DNA from: Prunella strophiata
Taxonomy: Eukaryota; Chordata; Aves; Passeriformes; Prunellidae
Length of the DNA stretch: 64,000 nt
Assembly (NCBI GenBank): GCA_036583965.1
Contig: JAZBQD010000001.1
Location: forward strand, 16,297,892-16,361,891
Direction: 5' to 3'
The notes under the pieces were generated by a model. It saw only the letters and a program-made list of their open reading frames with translations. It ran no database searches and was not told the DNA's origin. Below are positions 52,218-63,338 of this stretch, piece by piece (position 1 is the stretch's first letter; each line of letters opens with the position of its first letter). Both the position numbers and the translations under genes were made by a program.

Positions 52218-52721
52218 TGGTAAGAATTACAGCATCCCATTGGGAGATGCTCCACCCAGAGGGAGGAGCCAAGCATTCCTACCTGGATATAATCTGGAGA
52301 TTCTGGAACACCAGCATGGCTTTTCTCCACTGGATTCCCCAGAGGAACAGCTGCCTCTTCCACTGGATCTTCAGAGGAAGACTACACCCTTTTACAGGAT
52401 CCCTGCTCCAACAGAACCACATCTGCCACTCCAGGAGCACTGCAGCCACCATTCCAACTGGACTGCTGCCACCACCCTGACCCACAGGCTGTCAGGTTGT
52501 ATTCTGACTCTGTCAGTGTTATTTTGGTTTACTGCATTATTTATTTTATCTTTTTATTTTCGTCCCTAATAAAGACCTGTTATCCCTGCTCCCATATCTT
52601 TGCCTGAGAGCCTCCCTTAATTCCAAATTTGTAACAATTCAGAGGGAGGGAGTTTGCATTTTCCATTTCATGGGAGGCTCCTGCCTTCCTTAGAAGACAC
52701 CTGTCTTTCCAAACCAAGACA
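52218..52721 (+). mobile_element. Endogenous retrovirus LTR (passerine ERVL-like)
   Basis: Recognised as an avian LTR from landmarks including cccattgggagatgctccac, gaaccacatctgccactcca, gctgtcaggttgtattctga, a polyadenylation signal (AATAAA at 52568-52573), and a terminal stretch ttccatttcatgggaggctc ... ccaaaccaagaca. The 3' edge (CA at 52720-52721) is fairly firm; the 5' edge (TG at 52218) is a guess and the LTR could start elsewhere. No target duplication was found and no internal region follows. The 109-codon forward frame inside it is incidental. Confidence 0.7.
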
Positions 52722-55700
52722 CAAGTGCAGAGTAGCCAGTGCTGTTCACACTCTGTATCCTCCCCACCTGTTCCCTGCAGACAACCCAGGTCCTCTCCTC
52801 ACCTTTCCCATGGGATCCTCTCCCTTCCCACCATGGTGCAACCTGCAAGGATCAGCTCCTGCTCTTTCCTACATCCCTCCAAACCATCCAGACAGGATTT
52901 GCAAAGCCTCCCAAGGCCTGTTTGAAAGGGGAATTATCTGCATTTAGCTAGCTGGAAAATACCAGGCACTGGAATGCCTCCAAGAACCCTTTTTTATGAA
53001 GTAAAATATTTGGAAAGTACATTTGCAATCAATTTAAAGGAAAGGCACATTTTATATTAAAACCCTCATACTCTGGTTAAAACACCACTTTGACTATTAT
53101 TTTCTAAAATGGAGTGTTACAAGATCCAAGCACAATATACTATGGCTTGCAGAGCAGAGTTAATAAACAGGATAAAGTTTCACCAATGCAAGTTGAGATT
53201 CTGCTTGTCTTTGATTATTTCCCTTTTTATCCTGATATGAAGTAAAAAGGGTATGAATCACAGTAAATTTTGAAGATGAAAGCTGGGGTCATAATTATGA
53301 AAAACAGAAGACTGGCTATTCCCAAAGCAGGTCTAGAATCCTAAAGGAAAAGGGAGATGGTTTCCAAAGCTGCTTATCAGAGTAATATTGGAGAACCACT
53401 GGGCTTGTAGCCTTTCAAAAATTTCTGACATTTTAGGGGCTTAAAGCCCATCAAAATCGCACCAATCATGTCAAAAGACACATCCAACAGAAAAAGACAC
53501 TGGAATACTCCTCCCCTAAATCACATAATTACTTTTGAAATGTGCCACTCTTTAGACTTCTTGGCCTAGATTAACTCAGAGGCAGGGTTCAGTGAATATG
53601 CACTGACTAATGGCAATGCCTGACTCATGTATCCCTTGCAATGGTGTTTCTTGTGCAGTTTCAAACAAAGCCATAACTTTCCTCTCATGACACAAGGCAG
53701 AAACTGTTACTGCTGCAGTTATAAATCCACCAAAGTCTTTAAATATTTTTAAAAGCGAGTAAAATAAATCTGATTGTTTATTTTAACCTTTCTTGTTTTA
53801 CATGTGCTGTGTTGGTTCTATCTGAAATCTAAGAGAAGAAAATAAACCATGCCAGGCTATGGCTGTGCTAAGCCCGGTGTTTTATGGCTTTCTAAAATAA
53901 AGTGTGCTCCATTAAAGGTGCTAAGTGAAGGGAAGATGTAGCATTGTTATTGCAGGGGGCATTCTGATTCTTTGAAATGGCAAAGAGTGGATGAAAAAAA
54001 TAGGAGCTCCCTACATTACATCTCCCTGACATCTTGCACTTCAGAGGATGAGCTCACCCAGCATGGGTAGTTGTTGATCCAGAGGGTGCTCACACAGCCC
54101 TCCTCAACTGCAGCACTGTGTTTGCAAAGAGCAGAGTGAAAAATAACAAATCCAGCTGAAAATGCAGCACTAATTTAGACCAAGGCACTTGGGATTTCCA
54201 GAGAGAACGCAGGGACAGACACCCAAACTGTTGCAAAATGTGTTTGTGGGGTCTTTTTATGACCACAAGCAGTTGTAGTGGCCATGGAGTTTTATATCTG
54301 AGCACAGGAACACAGCACCATCCTGTTATTAGTTGAGTCATGACTCAAGAAACTTGCCTGCTCATGGCAAGAGAAGCCTGGTTTGGAGTCAGGGCTGCAG
54401 AGCCAGCCCCTGAGAGTGTGCTGAGAACATTCCAGCCTGTGCTGCCCACACTTCTGCAGCTCCTGAGCTGCTTGCAAGGCTGCCAGCAAGGCTGGAGATT
54501 AGTTCCAGTGTCTGCGGCCACAGACCAGACATATTTCACATATCTTGGGCTCAAGTCTTCCAGATTTAGTGGTGACTGAGGCATGTCTAGGTGAGGGGCA
54601 CACCCAGCATCCCAGGAAACCTCATTTCTGGCTTGTTCCAGACCTGTGGCTGAGACAGACAATACCTGTTGGAGCCCACTGTTCCTCAAGACAAGAGCAT
54701 TTACAAAAAACTCTCTGTTGTTTGTCACCATCCTGCACCAAAGCTGTGCAGCCAATGCATTCTTAAAAAGAGCTTTCCAAAGTGAAATATTAAAAGGTAT
54801 GAAAAGCACAATTTGTCTTGGCAGCACCTGGTACCACCTTGCAGTGCCACAAAGCCTGCAGGGGCCTGGTCCAGCATGTTTGATCCCTCATGTTAATCCC
54901 TGCTTTGGTCTTTTATTGGCTCCTACCAGAGCATTCACACTGAAATCCACACAGAGAGGTGTGAAACCATGGGTGACATGTGAGAGGAAAGACAAACATT
55001 TTGGGTCAGCTTGTTCCTCTCTCAATGCCTCCAAAAACTCTATTCCTTGGAAAGCTATGCCTGTTCTTGGCCAAGGAGAGCAAGGACAGTCCTTCCCTGA
55101 AACAGCTGCAATCACTCTTGGGAAGAGCTGGAAAAAGCAGTAGCTGCTTGTCCTACCTTTTCCAGTATATCTTGCTCAATTCCTTCTGAAAATATCCAGT
55201 GTGAGTCCTTTTATCATGAGACTCATTGTTAAGGGGTGTGGTCTTGTTTAGAGATAAGGAATTGGAGTAATTTAGGTAGAGATGGGGAAGAAAAGTGAGA
55301 TTACCTGTCCCACAGAGCTAAAGAATCAAACCATGGATTTGCTACAGAGACAAATGGGGATTTGTGGAATAAGAAAGCTTGGCAGCAAGACTTCACATGT
55401 GGAAGACACCCAAAGAGGACAGAAGTCCATTATTTTGAGGTATGTGGAGCTGTGAGCACTGGGACATCTCCAAAGAGCAGATTTCATTCTGTCCAGAGAC
55501 TGAACCTCTTCTTTCCCTGTCACAATTCACTGAAAGAGAGCTTTCCCTTGGGAGACTGGGGGAAGATGAATTCATTTAGCTGGTGGTTTCAGACAGACCA
55601 CCAGCTTAGATTCCTGCAATCAAAAGACCCCAAAAGTTTAATCTGTACAGTAGGGCTGGGAGCTAAACCCACCTGTGGCAAAGCCCCAGATGGAAATCAC

Positions 55701-58460
55701 TCTAGAATTCCCACAGGCACTGCTTCCAGCAGCATCCTGGTGGAGCTGGGCCATGGCCTGGGCAGTTCTTATTGCAGCAGGCACTGAAACCCCTCCCAGG
55801 GCAGCCAGACCTCCAGGCATGGGCAGGCAGACCCCAGCCAGCCACAGAAACCCCAAATACCAGCAGTTCACAAGCCCAAGGCAGCCTTTGGTGTGTGTAA
55901 CATGATCCAGACCCCACCTTGTCTGGGACAGGGAACAAGCAGAGGCAGAGCCCCAAAGAACCAAGATAACTTCAAGCCTGGAGAGATGAAAATGCCTGCC
56001 AGGAGCCCAGCAAATCATCCCTAAAACATCCACCCTGCTCCTCAGCCTTAGATTCCCATAATGAGAATAAATGCAGCAATGCATATTCAAACAGGCTGCA
56101 GATGAGATTGAGATAAAATTTCCTTGAACTCTGCACCGTTGGTGTTACCAGGCAAAGGTTTGAGAAGATGTGTGATAAAACCTTCAGTTGTGGAGAACCT
56201 GAGAGTAAACTCAATTAATTCAGCACTGGCAGATGCAGTAGATGGTATCAGGAATTTTATAGAAGTGTTTAAGATCACCCTGATTATTAAAACCTATGGG
56301 GCTTCAGTACTGCTCAGCCAGGACAGTTTTGGTACTGAAACAATCTGTTTTCCAGGCAAGGGGAATTGGAGAAATGAAAATCTGAGCTCATCTGGTCTTA
56401 AACACTTTGTCTTTTTTGGCATCTCACTCACCACATTTCTTGCACTGGATGTGAAACTCCAGAAGCCACTGTGGATAGATGAGATGTGCTATTGAAAATA
56501 CATATTTCGCCTATTGGAGGTGGGTGTATATTCCCATACAGAGCCTCTGGAGCTCCTCATCAATGAGAAAATTGTTAAGGATGCCTTCTTTCTCCCTGTC
56601 TGGCTTTAACAATGTTTTCCTTGGATAACCTGCAGGAAAGTACATTTTGCCTTGAAAATGGCAGAGCTTCCAATCCTGCAGAATATTGCTGAGCACTGAG
56701 GATACAGAGAACTTGTTAGGGACTAAGTCAAGAGCAAAAAGCCCCTGCATAAAGCTGGACACAAACCCCAGGCTGTGTGCAGGGACTCTGCCAGCCCAGG
56801 CTGACACTCAGCAGGGAGCACTGAGCCCAGGCTAAGCCTGAGCTCCTTCAGGGTTCACTGAAAATGTCCCACAGAGCCACACAAACAGCCCAGTGCAGGC
56901 AGAACCTTGGATTCCATTTTAAAAGTCTGCAAATCTCCTAGAAATAGCATTTTTGTTCTCTTTGCCAGCTCTGTGTCAAAGATGGAGCTAAAAATTATCG
57001 AGGTTTGAAATAATTTTGTTTCCCTTAAACATTGAATTACTGCATAGATGGAGATTCAAACATGCAAACATCACAGCAGTTAAAAACAACAGCTATGAAC
57101 CAGTCATGGAATTTACATCATCAGCTAATCATGCCAGGTTTGTAAGATGTTGCCTCTTTTTAAAACCAGAACATTCAGCAGTGTCTTGAAGTTTTAAGCT
57201 TTGGATACATTTCATCCTCCTTTTACAAATGCCCCCAGTGAGCAGAAATGTATGACTGTTTACTTTCTAATATTTTTCTGGCTTTTTTATTTTTTTTTCC
57301 CCCCCAAACTGTCAAAACAATTACCTCATTGGAAGCCAAGTCTTGGCATAGAGACAGTGGAGTGAAGAGTGATTCTCTTTTGTGGACAACAACGTGAGCT
57401 GCTTCAAGCTGGCTACCCTTGGAGAGCAGCTTGCTGCAGGATAATGTGGGAGATAAGTGATAGCACTGACTCCTTTTCATGTTACAAAACAGGTCCATGC
57501 TTGTGAAGGGATCAACCTGTTATTCTGAATTAGACACAACAGAAGGAAGGCAGCCACTTCTGGGAACAACAGCAAAGAGGGAAAACACATTTCTGCAAGG
57601 TTTTGGTTTCCTCCCACTGGTGTCCTTGAAACGGAGAAGAGAGAATTAAAACACCCATGACAAAACAGATGATTTTATAAGAGGCACAGGTCATCTTGGA
57701 GTGCATGAGTCCAAGCTCATTTCAATGTGAAAAGGCAACAGACTGGTTTGATGGAGAGTGTCCTTGAGCCTGTTCCCCCCTTTTATGCCACTTCTGTGGG
57801 ATTTTTTTCCCCCCTAAACTTGCAAAATCGTTGTGAATTACCCCTTTGCCTAATTTCAAATGGTTGCAAGCCTTTCCCCTTGCTCTCCTCCTAGGAGGGA
57901 GCAGAGCTTTGCCACACCTGACTGCTCCCAACCTCTCAGGCTGGTAAAATGTCAAGGTTGCCCAAGGACAGCACACAGAGCCTGGTCCATGTGTGTGTGA
58001 GTGTGATCCTGGCACGAGCACTGGCACCAGCCCAGTGCAGCCTCCCAGCTCTCTGCAGCCCTGCCCAAACTAGGATGCAGGCAGATGTGTGGCTCAGCTG
58101 GCAGACAGCAAACTCTGCTGCCACATCTTGCTTTAATTGATTCATCTCTGGCAGGCCAGGGCCCTGACAGCTGCTCAAAGGCTTCTCCTGGGTGCTGCTC
58201 TGCTCTGCAGTGGAGCAGGCAGGTGTAAAGTCACACCCAGTTTAAGTTAACCTGTTTCCCACTGGGATGGGATGGAAAGGTGACCATAAAATCAGCACAA
58301 GCCTCTGCCTGACCATCAGTGTTGGAGTTCTGGATGCTGAGAATTTCAGACTTTCTGTGCTGTCAGGCACTGACACTGCATTTGAACTGAAGCTGTGGAA
58401 AAGGCTTCCAAAATTGATGGATAGCACTGGGACTGTGGGTGTGGAGTTTGAATAGAAGTG
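52722..58460. other. Non-coding DNA with some longer chance frames
   Basis: No recognised gene. At 54345-55143 the two strands each carry a frame of about 160 codons, overlapping in opposite directions, and 55638-56090 and 56124-56495 have frames of 150 and 123 codons. None shows a known domain, signal peptide or matching splice sites. The stretch 53020-53990 is repeat-free and AT-rich and could be conserved non-coding sequence. T-then-C runs lie at about 57289-57305 and 57805-57814. Confidence 0.5.
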
Positions 58461-58851
58461 TGTGATATCACAGGGTGGAAAATTAGAGCTTGGGGTTTTA
58501 CAATATAGTAATATATACAGAGCAAGATGGAGATTTTAGGGGTGGAGGCTGGTCCCTCTTCTTTACCTTTTTCTCCATGGGTTTGGGTAATATTTTGTAA
58601 TTGGACAGAAAAGTCAGCATTGTGGAGTTTGAGTGATTAATTATTGGGTTAAAAGTGAAAATAATTTAGGTGTCATCTCTTAATTGAACAGTTCATCCTT
58701 AAAAGACCTTGTACCAAAAGATAGTTAGCCATTTTGTACCTTGTTAGCAGAATACTGCAGAACTCACTGCCTGTGAGACTGTAACATAGATAAGAAAAAA
58801 TAAACATTTGAGTCTGAGCAAGAACTACCTGAAATGCCTTCAATCCTGACA
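58461..58851 (+). mobile_element. Endogenous retrovirus LTR (about 390 bp)
   Basis: It runs TGTGATATCACAGGGTGG ... ATCCTGACA, with a polyadenylation signal (AATAAA at 58799-58804) about 50 bp before the end and the R/U5 phrase gagtctgagcaagaactacc. Its start shares atcacagggtg-aaaa and agcaagatggag blocks with the LTR pair at 8599 and 15733, so it may be a distant relative. Flanks (gaagtg / gaaaag) are similar but not a clear duplication. It appears to be solo; no primer site or viral gene follows. Confidence 0.65.
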
Positions 58852-58918
58852 GAAAAGAAAGAAAGAAGCCTGAGAAGCAGCACATCTCCAGCAGCACAGC
58901 TGCAAACAGGCCAAGCTC

Positions 58919-58983
58919 TTGCCTCCCCTCTTTTCCCTTCTTGCCTCTTCTCTTTTCCCTTCTTGCCTCCCCTCTTTTCCCTG
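58919..58983. repeat. 22-bp minisatellite, three copies
   Basis: The unit ttgcctcccctcttttccct plus tc occurs three times (starts at 58919, 58941, 58963). The middle copy has TTCT in place of CCCT. It lies 68 bp after the LTR end. Confidence 0.9.
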
Positions 58984-59995
58984 TCAGGATTAGGCTGCTC
59001 CATCCTCCCTGCTGCTGGGAGGGTGGAGCAGGAGCAGAGGCAGGAGCTGCTCTCAGAATGCCTTTCCCAGTCATGAACATGCCCCAGGACAGCCAAAGGG
59101 ATGTGTCTTACAGCACAGGACCCTCAGCTCTACCCAAACTCTTTGTCTAAGCCTGGGTTACACTGAGCTGTCACTAAATACCTGTGTGGAGCTACATCAA
59201 ATGGAAAATATCTCTTCAAAGTCTTTTTTTTTCTTAAGTGGGCTTCAGTATTTGGCTTGAGGGAAGTGTCTCTTGAGGGTGTTTACACAAGGCCAGATCC
59301 TGTCACAGAGCCATTCACCTCCTGGTGCAGAAGTCACCAAGGTTGTGCCTTAAGGAAGTGCAGTGGCAAAGAGGAAAGCTTGAGAACTGTGACTCATCAA
59401 CATCAAAGTGGTTCTTTCAAGAAGAGCCCTGCAGACCATAATTAATGGGCTGGAAATTATTTTGAAACAACACTAGATGAAGCAGAGTGGTTTTAGCTGT
59501 GCTTTAGGTGATGCCATGGTGGGTAACTCGAGTGTGCCCACAAAGGTCAGCAAAAACATTTCCACTGACCTGCAAGAGGCAGAGTCAGATGGCAAAGAGA
59601 CCAAAGGGGCACCAAAGAGGTGCAAAATGGAAAAATCTTCCATGCATATGTTTTTTAACTTCCCAGCCACAGTGGTTCATAATCCATGCTCAGCACAAGG
59701 GTTTAATTTTCAGAAATGCCAGGCCCTGAGGAGCTGAGCTGAGCCCTCACAGGACCTGCTGAGGTGTTCCTAAGTTGAAAATGTTGGTAATAATTTAAAT
59801 ACATGCAGCAACAGCCTTCATCAGAGTGAATGTTTGCTCCTCTGTACATGGGGGAGGACATGGACAAACTATGGAAAGAGATCATGTAACAGGAAGCTGA
59901 GCTGTTGTTTTCTCCAGTGGTTAAATGGCCTCAGTGCTGCCCATCCTTAATAAATCAAATTTTTTTTCCTTTTTTTTCTTTTCTTTTCTTCTTAG
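58984..59995. other. Non-coding DNA
   Basis: Nothing recognised. It ends in the long T/C tract (59960-59993) that serves as the putative acceptor for the next entry. Confidence 0.6.
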
Positions 59996-60108
59996 CAAGT
60001 GTCCAGAAAAGTGACACTAATGTTTCTGGTTTAATATCTTATTTACAGAATGAAATTATAGTGGATTTTGCCCTAGAAAACTTCATTCCTAGTACCATTT
60101 ACCAATAA
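59996..60108 (+). CDS. Candidate terminal coding exon, unassigned
   Basis: A long pyrimidine tract (tttcttttcttttcttcttag) gives a strong acceptor at 59995/59996. The frame then stays open for about 37 codons (intron phase 1) and stops at 60106-60108. The stop overlaps an AATAAA hexamer (60104-60109), which would be unusually early for the polyadenylation signal of this exon. The peptide is a plausible acidic/hydrophobic mix ending in a tyrosine-glutamine pair, with no recognised domain. An alternative reading is an internal exon extending to a donor-like CCAG/GTGAGTTT at about 60149/60150. No upstream exon was identified. Confidence 0.17.
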
Positions 60109-63014
60109 ACTTTATAATTCAAGTACCTTCAGAAATGAGAAGATGCCAGGTGAGTTTACCCATCACTGCTAACATTTGTCTTGGATTTCTCATATCCTAA
60201 ACCCAAGGATTCAGGGATGCTGGAGGTTAATTGTCATAGTGAGCACCACCAAAGAGCACCTATAAATCCAGGAGCTGAGTTCAGCTCATGAAAAGGTAAA
60301 TAAAATAAAGCAGCTTTAGAAGCTGAGTGTCCCCATTAGTGCTGCTTCCCCTCGTGGCCAGGGGCTGCTCTGGGGAAGCTTTCAAAGTCATTTCCAAGTC
60401 TGGAAAACTTGGGCAGACTCAGGTTGAGGCTCCTTATGAATTGTTGTGTCCCATTTTCCCTCCCACTATCAGCCCCCAGGATTTCTGATCAGCCTCCATG
60501 TCCACACACACAAAAAATCTCATGCACAGGTCACTGTGTTCAAACACCAGAGCTCAGCAACAGGCAGAAAGAATTGTTGCCAACCTTGGCTGAGCTCGAA
60601 AAATCTGAGTTTTTTCAAGTCTCACTGCATTTGGATGTGTGCAGTAGCTTGTGAACAAAGACCTGTTCTTATGGGAGATGTTAAGACACTCTTAAAATAT
60701 AAATACAGACAGAGAAGAGAGAAATCTGAATAAGTCTCTTCCAGATATTAAATATTACATTTCTAACTTTTCCCTTCCAAGTGATCCAAAGAGCAACAGT
60801 AAAACCATTCAGAATTACTGAAGATAAAGTAGAAAACTTCTCTGCTAGCCAAAAGTACTATAAATGTATAAAAACTTAACCTTTGCCTGCAAAAAAACCA
60901 AAAAGCTACATTTCCACAGTTCTCACAGTGCTTTCTTCTAGTTCAAATGCAAAGCCTGTCTTTGTAAATAGGATATTTCAGTTTTGTGTGCTGCTATAAG
61001 GTAAATCAGCCTGAAGAGCTGACACTGGAGCAGCTGCCAGGAAACACAGTGACCATAATGTCCTGTGACTGGAACAAATGCAAGACACAATAGATAATTC
61101 TTGAAAAAAAGTAGAGAACTTGTCCAATTAGGAACATCCCTTAAGTCAGGCACTGGCAATTACTCTGAATGTTATAGAGCCTCAGTCTCTCTGGCCAGAA
61201 ATGTAAATACTGGCCTCTAATTGGAAGAAGAAAATAAAATAAAATTGTTAAAGCTATCTTAATTAACTGCAGCATCTGGCAATGTTATTTACATAGACTG
61301 AATTTCACAGGAAAATCTTTCTGTCAGTAATTCCTTTTGCCTTCTTCAGCTACAGAACTCTCCTTCACTATCAGGCCACATTTCATCAGTTTTCTCCTTC
61401 CTGTCTCTGTAAATTGTACACTGATATCTTTGGCTCTGTAATTAGGGGGTTGTATCATCTTGCTTTGATTTTTTTTTTCTTTATGTACAGCCACTAATTG
61501 GATTCAGAACCCATCAAAGACTGTCAAGAACCTAGTGTAATTTGGATTAAAAAATCCTGTCTATGATTTCAATTTTTCCTTATCTCTTCTTTATTATCCA
61601 AATTTCCTTTGTATTTTAAACAGTAAATTATTACAGATTAGGGCAATTGCTGTTTCATACTAAACTTAGCCTGTCAATGAAGTTAAACCTTCCTAAGACA
61701 TTTCCTGAAGATGTTTAAAGCCCTCTCAATACAAACCCAGGCCCTCAGAGCCCTCAGAGCATCATCTGGATGGTCAGGGGAGCTGGTCAGTTCTCAAATG
61801 GGAAATCAGGATGTGAAGGAAATTGGGCTGGTGATTCAGCAGGAGGCACTCTGAAGCAGCACTTGATGTGGTGCCCTGGAAATGTGTTGCTGTTGGAAAG
61901 CCTGACTGTTGGCCGGGGTGGAAAACCTCATGACCACTTCTGGTGATTAATGGAAATGGAATGGAAAAATTAAAGATCTTATTCCACTTTTGACAAGAGC
62001 AGGGCTGTTAAGCTGAGTCTTGTGGCCAAATTCCAGGTAGCTGCATTCAGCCTACCTAAATACTCCTAAAAGTTATATTTGAATATACTGTATTATTCTT
62101 AACTTCCTACCCTCCTCTGGCATTTCTTCATGCAGCTGAACAACAGCTCCATTGTGGCCCTGAGCAGGACTGTGACTGCATGGGGTGAAGAGTTTTGGTG
62201 TGTTTCAAGTGCTCTGAGATTCTTGAGGGTTAAGGGCTGAATACACACAGGGTATTTTATTCTAAGTTTTAACTGACACAGTGAAGCTTGCCCACACTTA
62301 GCTCAAATTAAACACACAGTATTATTTGCACATAGCTTTTCTACTCTTTTCTGAATGTAGCAGGGAAAAAATACCTTCTAGCTAGCCTACTTTTATGAAT
62401 TTCATTCTAAATGAAAGAATAGAGGTGATTTAAACAAACAAACAAACAAACAACAAGTCCTGTGAATTATCTGTTGAAAATGCAGCAGTAATATCCTGCC
62501 TAAGAATGTATTTCTGAGCTCTAAATATCTGCTTTTAGGTTTTGTATCTCTAAGATGAAGAATGGCATTCTATGAACATACATTTGCAGTCTCTCATTCA
62601 CCAAAGGCAGTGCTTGCTTTGTGTAAATTCCACCAAACACAAGCAGAGCACCTTGAACAATCACCCCCAGAGATGAGCTGACAGCTAAAGATACCCAGGA
62701 GTAATTTTAAGCTGCTGGTTTAAATTTAAATTAAATTTGAGCCAAAGAAATCTGTATTTTGACATTTGAATTCTAAATTTTGCCACACCTCACCTATTCC
62801 ATGCTACAATCTGATGTGAGGGAAACATGATGTACACAGAGTTCCTGTTCCTCAGGCTGTTTCCAGAGCTCAGAGCAGTCTTGGAACCAGAGTTATGTTT
62901 CTGAGATAACTCCACTTCAAAACATGCAGAAACATAGCTGTGTTTGGAAAGGTTTAAAAATAGGACTAAATATATTTATTAATAGCTGGGACCTCACATT
63001 TGGTACAGATTTGA
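60109..63014. other. Non-coding DNA
   Basis: AT-rich sequence with no recognised gene or transposon. The only simple repeat is the (AAAC)n tract listed separately. Confidence 0.6.
62432..62453. repeat. (AAAC)5 tetranucleotide repeat
   Basis: Five AAAC units followed by AACAAG; a short simple repeat. Confidence 0.9.
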
Positions 63015-63218
63015 CCCTCCTTTTGTCCCACAAATTTTTGTCCAACCTCACCTTTTGGTAATCCACCTCTGCCTGCACATCCCAAATATTTACCACCTCT
63101 CCACCTCTGCCTGAGCTTCCCACACCTTTTGGGTCTCACACACCCTCTCAGTGCCCATCTCCATCTGGGTCTCCCACATCTTTTTGTCCCCAGCCTCCCA
63201 CACCTTTTGGGCTTCCCC
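63015..63218 (-). repeat. Degenerate coding-like minisatellite
   Basis: On the reverse strand, CCCAAAAGGTGTGGGA occurs twice exactly 78 bp apart (63118-63133 and 63196-63211 on the + strand). A variant lies at 63172-63186, and GCAGGCAGAGGTGGA-type blocks also recur, near 63067 and 63105. Exact spacings are multiples of three, so the repeat keeps one reading frame over most of its length. Confidence 0.7.
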
Positions 63219-63338
63219 CTTCTCCAGGAGCTCCCTGCTGAATCCTTTCATCAGAGACTGGAATGCCTCTGTAACTCTGCAGCTCAGATGGTTCCTATCA
63301 GCTCCTGAGAGCCTCCTGAAATGTGTAATGACACTACA
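63090..63338 (-). CDS. Candidate coding exon with tryptophan-rich peptide repeats
   Basis: Not recognised as a known gene. On the reverse strand a branch-point-like CTAAT and acceptor (tgctaattttctgcag) precede a frame that is open from 63338 to a TAA at 63092-63090, about 82 codons after the acceptor (92 from the previous stop). The first half is ordinary mixed sequence; the second half is charged, and QKVWEA occurs twice with related KMWET between them, suggesting an extended helix or coiled coil. Past the stop, a second frame continues the pattern (IWDVQAEV, then LWDKRR), so either a frameshift has broken the repeat or splicing at GAGAG/GTGGTA or AAAAG/GTGAGG removes the stop. A decayed exon is as likely as a live one. 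Confidence 0.28.
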   Translation of the reverse strand, partial: CSVITHFRRLSGADRNHLSCRVTEAFQSLMKGFSRELLEKGEAQKVWEAGDKKMWETQMEMGTERVCETQKVWEAQAEVERW

